A stretch of 64,000 nucleotides of DNA from Aidingimonas lacisalsi (GCF_008079445.1 NZ_VRYH01000010.1:20272-84271); one strand, 5' to 3'; shown: positions 19,995-33,611, numbered from the stretch's first letter. Notes: generated from the sequence alone by a model not told the origin. Numbers and translations: made by a program.

Positions 19995-21824
19995 TCAGGC
20001 AAGTTGTTCCTGCTTTGCCCATCGTGCATGCAATTCGTTGGCAGGAACCGGGCGGGAAAACAGAAAGCCTTGGACCTGAGGACACCCTTGCTCCAGCAAG
20101 AAGCCGCGCTGAGCCTCCGTCTCGACGCCTTCGGCAATGACTTCGAGGCCAAGCCCCCTGGCCATGGTCAGCACAGCACCAGTAATCGCGGCATCTTCCT
20201 TGTCATCCGGCAACTGGCGGACGAACTCTCTATCGAGTTTGAGCTTATCCACCGGTAAGCGTTTCAAATAGCTCAGTGACGAGTAGCCAGTACCGAAATC
20301 ATCGATAGCAATCTGATGTCCCATCTTGCGCAGTGCTTCCATGCGCGGATAAATATCCCCAGCACGGTCATCGAGAAGCACAGATTCCGTTAACTCCAGG
20401 CCCAGTTGCCAGGCTGGAACGCGGTGTTGACTCAGCGCAGCAGCCAGCCGTGATTCCATATCCCCCTGAATCAATTGCATCGCCGAAATATTGATCCATA
20501 ACGGGACCTCGAACAGACCGGCCTGATGCCAGTTCGACAGCTGCGCGATGGCATGGTCGACCACCCAGTTACCCAGAGGCACCATCAAACCATGGCGCTC
20601 CGCCAAGGGAATGAAGTCACCCGGTGAGATCATGCCATGCTCGGGGTGACGCCAACGAAGTAGCGCCTCGATCCCCGTCAGTGCACCATCATCCAGCCGA
20701 TGCTGAGTCTGGTAATGCAGTTCCAGTTGATGCCCCGTCGCCAACGCCGTACGCAAGTCATTGACCAGAGCTAGCTGTCGGCTGCCCACCATATCCAACG
20801 AAGGCCGGAAGCGCTGGTCATGGTTGCGGCCATATCGCTTGGCGCTGTAGAGCGCGGATTCCATGCGTTGGAAAAGCACGCCGGAGTCGTTGCCATCTTC
20901 CGGGGCGCGGCAGCTACCAATCGTTAACCCCAGACGCAGAGAATGCCCTTCCACCTCAAAGGGCTCACTCATATGACTACGCAAATCAGTGATCCATGCC
21001 TGGTGATCATCGAACGTCGTGGTCCGAATGACCATGAACTCATCCCCCCCCAGACGACCGACGACGCCTCCGGCAACATACCTTGCCAGCCGCTGGCCGA
21101 ACCGCGCCAGCACTCGGTCTCCGCAGTCGACTCCCATGCCATCGTTGACCGACTTGAAACCATCGATATCGATGAGCGCCATGTCCAGTCCTTCTCCAGC
21201 ACGTAAATGACGGAGACGCGATGTCATCAATTCATGTAAACGACGGCGATTCGGCAACCCCGTCAGTGGATCCTCGAAACCAATGCGACGGAGATCCTGT
21301 TCACGTGCCTTGTGCCGCGAAATATCAGTAAATAGACCCACATAGTGAGAGACTCGACCCTGTTCATCGGTATACGCTTGCATCCGCAACCACTCTGGAT
21401 ACTGGTCACCGTGCTTACGCTGGTTCCAGACTTCACCTTCCCAGTGGCCCGTTGTTCGAAGTGTCTGCCAGTAACGTTCATAGAACGCTTTATCATGTCG
21501 GCCCGAAGCCAGCACCGAGGCATCCTGCCCCCGAACTTCATCGACCTCATACCCTGTAATCTGGGTGAATGCAGGGTTGACGGCGACGATACGGTTAGCC
21601 GCATCGCTGATCACGACCCCGTCTTCGGAAAGTTTCAAGGCTTCTTCACAGAGCGTGCGCCGTCGATGCTCATGGCGCACCTGTCGCATGACATCCACTC
21701 CCCCCAGCAGGAGGATGCCCATGGCGGCCAAGCGGAGCCATACGTTGGGAAGCCAACTGACAGCGGCCAGAGCTGCCAAAGCCATCCATACTAGTGGTCG
21801 GTTAAGAGAAAACGAGGGCCACAT
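19995..21824 (-). CDS. Membrane-anchored PAS-GGDEF-EAL c-di-GMP enzyme
   Basis: 609 residues. Two N-terminal hydrophobic segments (about 9-42) are followed by a PAS domain (about 60-175: ALKLSEDGVVISDAANRIVAVNPAF). The GGDEF domain keeps the intact motif RLGGDEFMVI (about 256-260). The EAL domain has EALLRW (about 385), NISAMQL, ELTES, IDDFGTGYSSL, DKLKLDREFV and AEGVET, so all phosphodiesterase residues I can check are present. Net activity could be synthesis, breakdown or both. The PAS lacks the LOV cysteine motif, so it is not a blue-light sensor of that kind. A sigma28-like promoter precedes it. Confidence 0.93.
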   Translation of the reverse strand: MWPSFSLNRPLVWMALAALAAVSWLPNVWLRLAAMGILLLGGVDVMRQVRHEHRRRTLCEEALKLSEDGVVISDAANRIVAVNPAFTQITGYEVDEVRGQDASVLASGRHDKAFYERYWQTLRTTGHWEGEVWNQRKHGDQYPEWLRMQAYTDEQGRVSHYVGLFTDISRHKAREQDLRRIGFEDPLTGLPNRRRLHELMTSRLRHLRAGEGLDMALIDIDGFKSVNDGMGVDCGDRVLARFGQRLARYVAGGVVGRLGGDEFMVIRTTTFDDHQAWITDLRSHMSEPFEVEGHSLRLGLTIGSCRAPEDGNDSGVLFQRMESALYSAKRYGRNHDQRFRPSLDMVGSRQLALVNDLRTALATGHQLELHYQTQHRLDDGALTGIEALLRWRHPEHGMISPGDFIPLAERHGLMVPLGNWVVDHAIAQLSNWHQAGLFEVPLWINISAMQLIQGDMESRLAAALSQHRVPAWQLGLELTESVLLDDRAGDIYPRMEALRKMGHQIAIDDFGTGYSSLSYLKRLPVDKLKLDREFVRQLPDDKEDAAITGAVLTMARGLGLEVIAEGVETEAQRGFLLEQGCPQVQGFLFSRPVPANELHARWAKQEQLA

Positions 21825-21890
21825 GAGATATCATCGACTGTTGGATTATGGGTTGCTCGCAGAAACGGCGAGCTGTCATCATTCACTATA

Positions 21891-21917
21891 TTATCGGCAT
21901 CTTGTCCTAGCGCTTAA
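21891..21917 (-). promoter_or_regulatory. Sigma28 (FliA)-like promoter for the GGDEF-EAL gene
   Basis: Minus strand: TTAAGCGC (21910-21917), exactly 11 nt, then a perfect GCCGATAA (21891-21898), 67 nt ahead of the start codon. The -35 keeps the core T-x-A-A-G. Confidence 0.6.
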
Positions 21918-22067
21918 ATTTCTTGCAATGATCGATGACCGCATCGCAGGATAGCATGCCCGGTTGGCATACCATGGGTTGACGTGCAATCGTTACCGGC
22001 TGCCAGTAGAATGCATCTGGGTCGCATAGCGGCCCCACATAACCATTTTTATTCTCGGAACGATTCA

Positions 22068-22583
22068 GTGACCAAGCAACACTCTTTTAGCCGCGACGAG
22101 CTGCTAGCATGCAGCCAAGGTGAACTGTTCGGCCCGGGCAATGCCCAACTGCCGGCGCCCAACATGCTGATGCTCGACCGGATCACCCGTATTCGGGAAG
22201 AAGGCGGCGAATACGGCAAAGGCGAGTTGATTGCCGAGCTCGATATTTATCCCGATCTGTGGTTCTTCGACTGCCATTTTCCCGGTGACCCGGTCATGCC
22301 TGGGTGCTTGGGGTTGGATGCCATGTGGCAATTAGTCGGATTCTACCTGGGATGGCTGGGTCATCCAGGCCGGGGCCGGGCACTGGGTTGTGGTGAAGTC
22401 AAATTCTCCGGGCAGATACTGCCAGAAGCGAAAAAGGTTACCTATCACATCCACGTCAAGCGGATCATCACGCGACGCCTGATTCTCGGCATCGCCGATG
22501 GCACCGTCACCGTCGACGGTCGTGAAATCTACCAGGCCAATGACTTGCGAGTGGGCCTGTTCACCTCTACTGCGAATTTCTGA
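22068..22583 (+). CDS. fabA: 3-hydroxydecanoyl-ACP dehydratase/isomerase
   Basis: Introduces the double bond in type II fatty-acid synthesis. I start at the GTG at 22068 ([22 protein letters not shown]). This gives 171 residues, the family length; the frame is open further upstream but without homology. The active-site block [27 protein letters not shown] holds the catalytic His and Asp. fabB starts 13 nt after the stop, the standard fabAB operon of Pseudomonas-like bacteria. The 243-nt gap upstream is shared with the GGDEF-EAL gene; I could not identify a FabR-type site. Confidence 0.97.
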   Translation: MTKQHSFSRDELLACSQGELFGPGNAQLPAPNMLMLDRITRIREEGGEYGKGELIAELDIYPDLWFFDCHFPGDPVMPGCLGLDAMWQLVGFYLGWLGHPGRGRALGCGEVKFSGQILPEAKKVTYHIHVKRIITRRLILGIADGTVTVDGREIYQANDLRVGLFTSTANF

Positions 22584-22596
22584 TCAGGAGGCTTCC

Positions 22597-23814
22597 ATGC
22601 GACGAGTGGTAGTCACCGGCCTGGGCATCGTGTCTTGTCTCGGCAATGACCAACACCAGGTTCTTGAGGCGCTCAAGGCGGGGCGTTCCGGCATTCGCTA
22701 CAAGGATGAGTATGCCGAACACGGCTTTCGTAGCCAGGTGGCTGGTGTGGTCGATATCGACCTCGATGCCTTGATCGACCGTAAGTTACGCCGCTTCATG
22801 GGAGATGCAGCAGCCTATTCCTATGTCGCCATGGCACAGGCTATCGAAGATGCCGGACTCTCGACGGAACAGGTATCCAATGAGCGCACCGGCCTGATAG
22901 CCGGTTCGGGAGGCGCCTCCAGCGCCAACCAAGTGGAAGCGGCTGATGTCCTGCGTGAAAAAGGCCTGAAACGCGTCGGGCCCTACCGGGTAACACGCAC
23001 CATGGGCAGCACGGTTTCAGCATGTTTGGCGACCCCTTTTCAGATCAAAGGCGTCAATTATTCGATCTCTTCTGCCTGTGCCACGTCGGCACACTGCATT
23101 GGTAGCGCGGTAGAGCAGATCCAGCTCGGCAAACAGGATCTGGTCTTTGCGGGCGGAGGGGAAGAAGAGCACTGGACTCTTTCCTGTCTGTTCGATGCCA
23201 TGGGGGCACTATCTACGGGATATAACGATGCGCCCACCAAGGCATCCCGTCCCTATGACAAGGCCCGCGACGGCTTCATTATTGCTGGCGGCGGTGGCAT
23301 GTTAGTGCTGGAAGAGTTGGAACATGCCAAGGCACGTGGTGCAACGATCTATGCCGAGGTCGTCGGTTACGGCGCCACATCCGATGGCTATGACATGGTC
23401 GCGCCTTCCGGCGAAGGAGCGGCGCGCTGCATGCGACAGGCGATGGCAACCGTGAACGGTGCGATTGACTACATCAATACTCATGGGACATCTACGCCGG
23501 TTGGCGACGTCGCTGAGCTCAAGGCCATCCGTGAGGTCTTCGGTGATCGTACCCCAGCCATGAGCTCGACGAAGTCGTTGACGGGACACTCACTGGGCGC
23601 CACCGGTGTACAGGAAGCCATTTACTCACTCTTGATGATGAAGCACGACTTCATTGCTGCTTCAGCCAATATCGATGAACTCGATGAACAGGCAGAAGGG
23701 TTCGATATCGTGACCCAGCGGCGCGACAACGTATCAGTCCAACGGGCGTTGACCAATAGCTTTGGCTTCGGCGGCACCAATGCCTGCCTTGTGCTGGAAA
23801 CGTTTACTGAGTGA
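22597..23814 (+). CDS. fabB: 3-oxoacyl-ACP synthase I
   Basis: Condensing enzyme that elongates unsaturated acyl chains made by FabA. I start at the ATG at 22597 ([18 protein letters not shown]) with AGGAGG 6 nt upstream, giving 405 residues as in E. coli. The catalytic triad is visible: [12 protein letters not shown] (Cys), [11 protein letters not shown] (His) and [12 protein letters not shown] (His). C-terminal [13 protein letters not shown] is standard for the KAS fold. Confidence 0.97.
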   Translation: MRRVVVTGLGIVSCLGNDQHQVLEALKAGRSGIRYKDEYAEHGFRSQVAGVVDIDLDALIDRKLRRFMGDAAAYSYVAMAQAIEDAGLSTEQVSNERTGLIAGSGGASSANQVEAADVLREKGLKRVGPYRVTRTMGSTVSACLATPFQIKGVNYSISSACATSAHCIGSAVEQIQLGKQDLVFAGGGEEEHWTLSCLFDAMGALSTGYNDAPTKASRPYDKARDGFIIAGGGGMLVLEELEHAKARGATIYAEVVGYGATSDGYDMVAPSGEGAARCMRQAMATVNGAIDYINTHGTSTPVGDVAELKAIREVFGDRTPAMSSTKSLTGHSLGATGVQEAIYSLLMMKHDFIAASANIDELDEQAEGFDIVTQRRDNVSVQRALTNSFGFGGTNACLVLETFTE

Positions 23815-23823
23815 CGCGATGAA

Positions 23824-23851
23824 GGCAGGCAACCAACTGTGGCTGCCTGCC
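23824..23851. terminator. Possible bidirectional terminator between fabB and the acyltransferase
   Basis: An 8-bp GC-rich inverted repeat, GGCAGGCA (23824-23831) with TGCCTGCC (23844-23851), in the 77-nt convergent gap. No T run follows, so it may be only a 3'-end hairpin. Confidence 0.5.
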
Positions 23852-23891
23852 CCTGACAGCCGGTGACCAGCCTGGTCAAGTCAAGGCGAGA

Positions 23892-24653
23892 TCAACCGGG
23901 AATTGTCACGGTGGGCTTGGCAACGCTTTCCTGTGGCCTGGGAACATCGGATATCTCACGTAGCGTTGATTCGATCCAAGCTTCCACGTCGGCCAGTACG
24001 GCATCGGGTGTCCGACCTGCCGTTTCGACGGGCTCGCCAACGACGACCGTAAGCCGCCCAGGATTCTTGACCCAGTGCCGCCCAGGCCAACGCTCCCCTG
24101 CATTATGCGCCACCGGTAGTACCGGCACACCGGCACGGCACGCAATAACGGCCCCACTCTTGTTATATCGCCGTCTTTGCCCGGGATCAACACGAGTCCC
24201 TTCGGGAAATATCAGTACCGACAAGCCTTCCTGAAGCCTCGCCACACCTTGTGAAAGCACCTGTTTCATGGCACGCGCCGGTTTAGAGCGATCCAACGCG
24301 ATGGGATGGAGCAAACGCAGCCCCCAACCGAAAAGCGGGATATTCAATAGCTCGCGCTTGAGCACGGTGCATATCGGCGGATTGAGAACCTGTAAAAACA
24401 GCGTTTCCCACTCGCATTGATGGTTAGCTAGTACAGCACAAGGTCGATCAGGCAGGTTTTCACGCCCTCTAATCTCATACGTGACACCGCAACTGATACG
24501 AAACCAGGCAATGATGAAGTGGTTATATAGATTGAGAAGGCGATAGCGGCTACGCAACGGTAACAAGGGAGCGAGTGGCAGAAACAGCACGCCGCAGAAG
24601 AGTATGGCGAGAAAATAGCCGAAGTAGAACAGTAAGCTACGTAATAGATTCAT
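23892..24653 (-). CDS. PlsC-like 1-acyl-sn-glycerol-3-phosphate acyltransferase
   Basis: 253 residues from the ATG at 24653, which overlaps the upstream stop as ATGA. N-terminal hydrophobic anchor (about 4-32). The acyltransferase block is NHQCEWETLFLQ: the usual H-x4-D is H-x4-E here. The second block FPEGTRVDPGQ matches. It likely acylates lysophosphatidic acid at the inner membrane, in keeping with fabAB next door on the other strand. Coupled to a degenerate SDR gene upstream. Confidence 0.88.
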   Translation of the reverse strand: MNLLRSLLFYFGYFLAILFCGVLFLPLAPLLPLRSRYRLLNLYNHFIIAWFRISCGVTYEIRGRENLPDRPCAVLANHQCEWETLFLQVLNPPICTVLKRELLNIPLFGWGLRLLHPIALDRSKPARAMKQVLSQGVARLQEGLSVLIFPEGTRVDPGQRRRYNKSGAVIACRAGVPVLPVAHNAGERWPGRHWVKNPGRLTVVVGEPVETAGRTPDAVLADVEAWIESTLREISDVPRPQESVAKPTVTIPG

Positions 24654-25519
24654 GCAGGGGTTCCGGTTCGAGTCTGACACCAGGTATCCAGCATACGATC
24701 AATCTCAAGCCGCCACGGTTTTTGGTGGACGCCGAAAACCTCCAGGACACGGCGACAATTGAGAACGCGGCGCAGAGGTTGATCATGATGATGATTGAGC
24801 GCAGTTAGTGCCCCCAACGTCACTTCTTCGCCCAACCCTTCCAGGCGAGTACCGAGCTGGGTCCGTACCATGGAAGTAAACGTATAGCTGCTGACCGGTT
24901 CAGTACCTGCCAAGTGGTAGGCTCCCCACCCCTCGGCCCCACACTGCAACTGCTGCAGCATCCCGATCAGCGCCATGGCAGCCGCATCCACCGAGGTCGG
25001 ACAGAAGACAATATCCTCGGCTGCACGTACCTCCTCGCCTTTTAGCAGCTGACCGATCAGATCCGCCAACCATGATTCACGTCCTTCCAGAGCGAACAGT
25101 GGCCCAAGACGCACGATCAGATGACGGGCCTGCATCGAACGGATACGATCCCCGGTCTGGATCAAACGCTTGAGACTCTCATCTCGAGGAGCAGGAATGA
25201 CATGCTCATCAATGGGTTCGTGAAGGCCATCTTCATAAAGCTGATCGGAGACGCACCACACCAGAGGAACACCGACTTCGATGCAAGCCTCCAGGCACGA
25301 CTCCACAGCCTCGGCATGGGCTGTCACCGCCGCTGGCTCCGTCAGGATTGGCTGCGCCAGCGGCGGAACCAGCAGGGCGTCCGGGGCCAATTCGCTCAAC
25401 CGCTGCGATGACAATGACACTCCTTGCTCGATTATCAATGACGTATCGCTGCGGCGATTGGCTTCACGCGTCAAAGCCAAGCTTAGACAATGACCGGCAT
25501 CGAGGATCATCAGCTTCAA
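24650..25519 (-). CDS. RmlD-like SDR protein, probably not a functional reductase
   Basis: 289 residues. The start is a TTG at 25519 with AGGAG 8 nt upstream; the ATG at 25510 has no site at a useful distance. The length and segments such as WCVSDQLYEDGLHEP (for STDYVFDG) and YHLAGTEPVSSYTF match the dTDP-4-dehydrorhamnose reductase family. However, the N-terminal nucleotide loop is replaced (MILDAGHCLSLAL, no GxxGxxG) and no YxxxK pair is visible. Function unknown. It ends in an ATGA overlap with the PlsC-like gene; ssb lies 42 nt downstream of the other end of this gene. Confidence 0.65.
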   Translation of the reverse strand: MKLMILDAGHCLSLALTREANRRSDTSLIIEQGVSLSSQRLSELAPDALLVPPLAQPILTEPAAVTAHAEAVESCLEACIEVGVPLVWCVSDQLYEDGLHEPIDEHVIPAPRDESLKRLIQTGDRIRSMQARHLIVRLGPLFALEGRESWLADLIGQLLKGEEVRAAEDIVFCPTSVDAAAMALIGMLQQLQCGAEGWGAYHLAGTEPVSSYTFTSMVRTQLGTRLEGLGEEVTLGALTALNHHHDQPLRRVLNCRRVLEVFGVHQKPWRLEIDRMLDTWCQTRTGTPA

Positions 25520-25561
25520 GACGAGGGCTCCTGAGGCATCAGGGACGCGGAACCTGATCGT

Positions 25562-26098
25562 CTAGAACGGAATCTCATCGTCAAAATCATCGAAGCTGCC
25601 TGGGTCGGGTGCGCCGTAATTGTTCCCTTGTTGCTGACCACCTTGCTGAGAAGGTTGCTGATTTCCTTGTTGAGGCTGTCCCCCTTGGGGTGCAGGTTGT
25701 GATCCATTGCCGTAGCCTCCCGGCTGTGGGTTGCTCTGAGCATAATCATTCCCACCGCCACCTCGCGAATCCAGCATCTGCATGTCGTTGGCGACGATCT
25801 CGGTGCTGTAGCGATCCTGGCCATCCTGTCCTTGCCATTTGCGCGTCTGCAACCGGCCCTCTACGTATAGCTTGGAGCCTTTTCGCAGGTACTGCTGAGC
25901 GATTTCAGCCAGTTTGTTGAACATAACGACCGTATGCCACTCAGTACGTTCCTGGCGCTGACCGCTCTGGCGATCGGTCCAGCTATCCGTCGTCGCGAGA
26001 CGCAAGTTGGCCACCGGATTCCCGGAAGGCAGAAAACGGATATCCGGATCTTGTCCCAGATTGCCAATTAAAATGACTTTGTTAACACCGCGGGCCAT
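25562..26098 (-). CDS. ssb: Single-stranded DNA-binding protein
   Basis: 178 residues from the ATG at 26098, with AAGGAG 7 nt upstream; the longer frame to 26203 lacks homology. The N-terminal OB fold is [22 protein letters not shown] through [11 protein letters not shown] long Gln/Gly/Asn-rich linker (about 115-165) follows. The acidic tip DDFDDEIPF recruits partner proteins. Downstream of the MFS gene, as in Pseudomonas. Confidence 0.97.
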   Translation of the reverse strand: MARGVNKVILIGNLGQDPDIRFLPSGNPVANLRLATTDSWTDRQSGQRQERTEWHTVVMFNKLAEIAQQYLRKGSKLYVEGRLQTRKWQGQDGQDRYSTEIVANDMQMLDSRGGGGNDYAQSNPQPGGYGNGSQPAPQGGQPQQGNQQPSQQGGQQQGNNYGAPDPGSFDDFDDEIPF

Positions 26099-26150
26099 CG
26101 TTCGACTCCTTGTTCCTTTTACATGTATCGATCCACATGACAGGTGCTTC

Positions 26151-27542
26151 TCAGGCACCCCCCTGGTCTCGTTGCGTTCCAGCGATCCTTGCCAGAGCCT
26201 CATTATCGAGTCGCTGGCGATCTACCTTGAGATAGGCAACCCGCTCATCAGGCACGACGAGGACATCTTCCACGCCGGCCACATTGGCAAAGCGTTCCAT
26301 CAACGTCTCCAGTGCATCACCGTGAGCCCGATCGTCGAGAGACACGACCTCGCTGGCCAGATGGCGAGGCGCAGGCATCGTCATGATGGATGCCAGCCAT
26401 AACAATCCCAGCAGCGCTGCACCGTAGAACACCGCTTCATGCCCCCACTGCTGATCCAGTGCCCCGCCCAGCAGACCGCCAAGAAAGGCCCCCAGAAACT
26501 GGCTCGTGGAGTAGACCCCCATGGCAGTCCCTTTGGCCCCTGCCGGAGCTAACTTGCTGATCATCGAGGGCAACGTCGCTTCCAGCAGGTTGAACGCGAT
26601 AAAGAAGCCGATCAACGACACCGCCAAAGATAGCCAGGACGAGCCTAGACTCAGCCCCATGGCAGTCAGGCACACCGTCAACAGGGTGACTGCCAGCACG
26701 AAGACCATTTTCATCCGACGTTTTTTCTCGGCCACGATGACCAAAGGTAGCATGCCGATGAAGGCCAGTCCCATGACAGCCAGATAGATCCAACCATGAT
26801 GGTCGGCTGCAATGCCGACTTCGACAAGTCGAGATGGCACCACGACGAAGATCGCCATCAGGATCAGATGAAGCGAAAAAATGGAGAAATCCAGACGCAG
26901 CAGGTCCAGGCGCGACAACATGGACTTGAATTGCTGGCGATCCAGGCCTACGTCGCGATGCAAGAGACGCTTGGGAGCCTTGGGAATCACTCGCCACAAC
27001 ACCAGCATTCCCAAGACGGCCAAAGCCGCCGTCAGCCAGAAAATGCCGGACAAGCCGAAGCGAGACGACAATAGAGGCCCCAACACCATTGCCACGGCAA
27101 AAGCTGCACCAATCGAGAGACCGATCGATGCCATGGCCGCCGTGCGCACCTCTTCCCGTGTTTGATCAGCGAGCAACGCCATGATGGCAGCAGCAACGGC
27201 ACCACTGCCCTGCAGGCACCGTCCCAGTATGATCCCGGCGATACTATCCGCCTGTGCCGCCACGACACTGCCAAGCAAGAACAGCAACAACCCCATCGCG
27301 ATGACGGGCTTGCGTCCTATCCAGTCAGACAGCAACCCGAACGGAATCTGCAGGATAGCTTGCGTCAACCCATAGACCCCGAGCGCTAGTCCGACCAGCA
27401 GAGGAGTCGCGCCATCCAGGCGCTCGGCATAGAGTGCCAGCACCGGCAGCACCATAAAGAGCCCCAGCATGCGCGATGCATACAGGCTCGCCAAGCCGAT
27501 GATGGCGCGGCGTTCGGTGGCTAACAGCAAACCAGAGATCAT
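26151..27542 (-). CDS. MFS transporter, YajR-like, with C-terminal cytosolic domain
   Basis: Twelve predicted membrane segments with the MFS loop signature [13 protein letters not shown] after segment two. About 70 residues follow the last helix ([35 protein letters not shown]), resembling the ferredoxin-like YAM domain of YajR. Substrate unknown. The frame reaches a TTG at 27590. I prefer the ATG at 27542 (463 residues), but neither has a clear ribosome site. Between ssb and divergent uvrA, a conserved order in Pseudomonas. Confidence 0.85.
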   Translation of the reverse strand: MISGLLLATERRAIIGLASLYASRMLGLFMVLPVLALYAERLDGATPLLVGLALGVYGLTQAILQIPFGLLSDWIGRKPVIAMGLLLFLLGSVVAAQADSIAGIILGRCLQGSGAVAAAIMALLADQTREEVRTAAMASIGLSIGAAFAVAMVLGPLLSSRFGLSGIFWLTAALAVLGMLVLWRVIPKAPKRLLHRDVGLDRQQFKSMLSRLDLLRLDFSIFSLHLILMAIFVVVPSRLVEVGIAADHHGWIYLAVMGLAFIGMLPLVIVAEKKRRMKMVFVLAVTLLTVCLTAMGLSLGSSWLSLAVSLIGFFIAFNLLEATLPSMISKLAPAGAKGTAMGVYSTSQFLGAFLGGLLGGALDQQWGHEAVFYGAALLGLLWLASIMTMPAPRHLASEVVSLDDRAHGDALETLMERFANVAGVEDVLVVPDERVAYLKVDRQRLDNEALARIAGTQRDQGGA

Positions 27543-27658
27543 GAGATAGGAGATTGTCCAACGACTCGAATAGATCGGCAAAACAGCCAAGGAAAACGTA
27601 CATTCTACCTACTCAGTGACCGACAGGGAAAGCCAATGAGGTTCTTAGGAACAGCATT

Positions 27659-27688
27659 TTGGCGAGAGTTCCCCCAACGCCGTATAAT
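27659..27688 (+). promoter_or_regulatory. Promoter for uvrA
   Basis: TTGGCG (27659-27664), 18-nt spacer, perfect TATAAT (27683-27688), 29 nt before the ATG. I found no CTGT-N8-ACAG LexA box beside it. Confidence 0.6.
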
Positions 27689-27717
27689 CGAGTTTTTGCG
27701 CTGCACTCGAGGTGGCA

Positions 27718-30582
<2,865 letters not shown>

Positions 30583-30608
30583 GCTAACGACAAGCGACCA
30601 TGCACGTA

Positions 30609-30639
30609 AAAGGGCCGGCTCCGCAGGAGTCGGCCCTTT
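30609..30639. terminator. Bidirectional terminator between uvrA and rplQ
   Basis: A 14-bp stem (30609-30622 with 30626-30639, one G-U on the plus-strand RNA) and a GCA loop, flanked by A and T runs. It ends both uvrA and the whole ribosomal cluster. Confidence 0.92.
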
Positions 30640-30678
30640 CCATACTGATTGGGGACAGGCCCCAAACAACGATGAGAG

Positions 30679-31080
30679 TTACTCTTCAGCAACTGCTTCG
30701 TCGTCGTCATCCTCTTCGACGATCGGACGATCAACCAGCTCGACATAAGCCATAGGTGCATTATCACCGGTGCGGAAACCGCACTTCAGCACCCGGACAT
30801 ACCCTCCCGGACGCTCCGCGTAACGCGGGCCCAGCTCATTGAAGAGTTTACCAACCGCTTCCTTGGAACGCGTGCGGCTAAACGCCAGGCGGCGATTAGC
30901 GACACTATCCTGCTTGGCCAAAGTAATCAACGGCTCGATATGACGACGCAGTTCCTTGGCCTTGGGCAGGGTTGTCTTGATGATTTCATGCTCGACCAAC
31001 GATACACACATGTTCTTGAACATGGCTTGACGGTGCGAGCTGGTTCGATTCAGGTGACGACCACTCTTACGATGACGCAT
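30679..31080 (-). CDS. rplQ: 50S ribosomal protein L17
   Basis: Last gene of the alpha operon. It starts [24 protein letters not shown] and has [26 protein letters not shown]. 133 residues; the end is an acidic run of Glu and Asp, a little longer than the E. coli form. It lies 39 nt after rpoA. Confidence 0.98.
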   Translation of the reverse strand: MRHRKSGRHLNRTSSHRQAMFKNMCVSLVEHEIIKTTLPKAKELRRHIEPLITLAKQDSVANRRLAFSRTRSKEAVGKLFNELGPRYAERPGGYVRVLKCGFRTGDNAPMAYVELVDRPIVEEDDDDEAVAEE

Positions 31081-31119
31081 GGTTATAATTCCTTACCAAA
31101 CAGAGACTCGAGTCGACGC

Positions 31120-32118
31120 TCACGCGGAGGCCTTGTCATCTTTCAGGCTAGCCGGCGGCCAGTTTTCAAGCCGCATACCCAAAGATAAGCCGCGTGCAGC
31201 CAACACATCCTTGATTTCATTCAGGGACTTCTTACCGAGATTCGGAGTCTTCAACAGCTCGACCTCGGTCCGCTGAATCAAGTCACCGATATAATAGATA
31301 TTCTCGGCTTTCAGGCAGTTGGCACTACGGACGGTCAACTCGAGATCGTCTACGGGGCGCAGCAAGATAGGGTCAATATGATCCTCTTCTTCCTCGACCT
31401 CCTGCTCCTTATCGGCTTCGAGGTCGACGAATGCCCCCAACTGCTCCTGCAGAATCGTGGCGCTGCGACGAATAGCCTCTTCGGGATCCAGCGTGCCATC
31501 GGTCTCCAGGTCGATCACCAGCTTGTCGAGGTCCGTACGTTGCTCGACACGAGCGGCTTCCACTGCATAGGAGACGCGGCGCACCGGACTGAAGGTTGCA
31601 TCCAACTGCAACCGACCGATAGCGCGGGTTTCTTCGCCAGACTCATCGCGCACATCCGCCGGTTCATAACCACGGCCACGGGCCACTTTGAGCTGCATTT
31701 TCAGCTCAGCACCCTCATTGACATGTGCGATCACATGGTCAGGATTGACGATTTCGACATCATGATCCGTAGCAATGTCACCAGCAGTGACAACGACTGG
31801 GCCCTGCTTGTTCAGCGTGAGCACCGCCTCGTCACGGCTATGCATTTTGATTGCCACGTCCTTCAAGTTCAGAAGGATCTCAATGACATCTTCCTGAACC
31901 CCTTCGATCGCACTGTATTCATGATCGACCCCGGCTATTTCCGCCTCGACCACGGCACAGCCAGGCATGGAGGAAAGCAGAATGCGACGTAACGCATTCC
32001 CCAAGGTATGACCGAAACCACGCTCGAACGGTTCGAGTACGATTCTCGCGTGGTGTGCACTGATCTCTTCGACCTTGATATCACGAGGACGGAGAAACTC
32101 TGTCACTGAACGCTGCAT
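31120..32118 (-). CDS. rpoA: RNA polymerase subunit alpha
   Basis: 332 residues. The N-terminal assembly domain begins [18 protein letters not shown] and includes [23 protein letters not shown]. An acidic linker (about 240-250) leads to the C-terminal DNA- and activator-binding domain ([37 protein letters not shown]). It lies between rpsD (77 nt gap) and rplQ. Confidence 0.99.
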   Translation of the reverse strand: MQRSVTEFLRPRDIKVEEISAHHARIVLEPFERGFGHTLGNALRRILLSSMPGCAVVEAEIAGVDHEYSAIEGVQEDVIEILLNLKDVAIKMHSRDEAVLTLNKQGPVVVTAGDIATDHDVEIVNPDHVIAHVNEGAELKMQLKVARGRGYEPADVRDESGEETRAIGRLQLDATFSPVRRVSYAVEAARVEQRTDLDKLVIDLETDGTLDPEEAIRRSATILQEQLGAFVDLEADKEQEVEEEEDHIDPILLRPVDDLELTVRSANCLKAENIYYIGDLIQRTEVELLKTPNLGKKSLNEIKDVLAARGLSLGMRLENWPPASLKDDKASA

Positions 32119-32195
32119 ATGAACACCTTTCAGGCTGCCAAACGGATACTCGATAGAAACGACCGGGCCATACAGACCCGGCGGTGTTTATGCAC

Positions 32196-32816
32196 TTACT
32201 TCGAGTACAGCTCGACGATCAGGTTTTCGTTAATTTCGGCAGACAGGTCGCCGCGTTCAGGCAGGGCCTTGAAGGTGCCTTCCATCTTCTTGGAGTCGAC
32301 CTCGATCCAGGTCACATCTCCACGCTGAGCAGCAATGCCCAGGGCGTTCTGGATGCGTGCCTGGTTTTTGGCCTTCTCGCGAACGGATACAACATCACCG
32401 GGCTTGACCTGATAAGAAGCCACGTTGACGCTGCGTCCGTTAACGGCGATAGCCTTATGGCTGACCAACTGACGAGCCTCGGCACGAGTGGCACCAAAGC
32501 CCATACGGTAGACGACGTTGTCCAATCTTGATTCCAGCAGTTGCAGCAACAACTCGCCAGTCGCTCCCTTCAAGCGGGCAGCTTCTTTGTAGTAGTTGCG
32601 GAACTGCTTTTCGAGTACGCCGTACATACGACGCACTTTCTGCTTCTCGCGAAGTTGCAAGCCGTAGTCTGAAAGACGCTGACGGCGCTGGCCATGCACA
32701 CCCGGGATTTGCTCGGATTTGCACTTCTTCTCGAAGGGAGTGACACCGCTCTTGAGGAAGAGATCGGTACCCTCGCGACGAGACAGTTTGCACTTCGGTC
32801 CAAGATAACGAGCCAT
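32196..32816 (-). CDS. rpsD: 30S ribosomal protein S4
   Basis: 206 residues, starting [24 protein letters not shown], with the S4 RNA-binding domain ([30 protein letters not shown]). In E. coli S4 represses the alpha operon by binding the rpsM leader. The N-terminus has a single cysteine at residue 9 rather than the four-Cys zinc form. Confidence 0.98.
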   Translation of the reverse strand: MARYLGPKCKLSRREGTDLFLKSGVTPFEKKCKSEQIPGVHGQRRQRLSDYGLQLREKQKVRRMYGVLEKQFRNYYKEAARLKGATGELLLQLLESRLDNVVYRMGFGATRAEARQLVSHKAIAVNGRSVNVASYQVKPGDVVSVREKAKNQARIQNALGIAAQRGDVTWIEVDSKKMEGTFKALPERGDLSAEINENLIVELYSK

Positions 32817-32828
32817 GAGTCTGTCTCC

Positions 32829-33215
<387 letters not shown>

Positions 33216-33254
33216 GTTGATGTTTTTTCCTGTCTTTACGCCAGAACGTGCGTG

Positions 33255-33611
33255 TTATTTGCGAATCGGCTTACGCGGCCCCTTACGGGTACGCGCATTG
33301 GTCTTGGTGCGCTGACCACGCAGCGGAAGACCACGACGATGACGCAGACCACGATAGCAACCCAAGTCCATGAGACGCTTGATATTCAGCGTCGTATCAC
33401 GACGTAGGTCGCCTTCCACGGTGTATTTGCCGACTTCGGTACGCAGGGTGTCCACTTCTTCAGAAGACAGATCCTGGACCTTAGTGGTCGACGCAATACC
33501 GGCTGCAGCGCAAATGTCCTTTGCGCGAGTGCGGCCAATCCCGAAGATATAGGTCAGCGAGATCGCCGCATGCTTGTTGTCCGGGATATTGACGCCTGCA
33601 ATACGGGCCAT
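33255..33611 (-). CDS. rpsM: 30S ribosomal protein S13
   Basis: 118 residues from the ATG at 33611 ([30 protein letters not shown]), with GGAG 7 nt upstream; the frame to 33674 is leader. The C-terminal basic tail [18 protein letters not shown] contacts the tRNA P site. First gene of the alpha operon, with a promoter and inverted repeat upstream. Confidence 0.98.
   Translation of the reverse strand: MARIAGVNIPDNKHAAISLTYIFGIGRTRAKDICAAAGIASTTKVQDLSSEEVDTLRTEVGKYTVEGDLRRDTTLNIKRLMDLGCYRGLRHRRGLPLRGQRTKTNARTRKGPRKPIRK

Noticed and set aside
20943..21206. Small plus-strand frames inside the GGDEF-EAL gene
   Set aside because: They are reverse shadows of the GGDEF domain without ribosome sites.
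21300..21650. LOV photosensor in the PAS of the GGDEF-EAL protein, which would fit the neighbouring light genes
   Set aside because: The expected NCRFLQ-type motif is absent. The segment reads VRGQDASVLASGRH without the flavin-binding cysteine.
27603..27717. LexA box for uvrA
   Set aside because: The region has ACAG and CAGT fragments but no CTGT-N8-ACAG with the right spacing.
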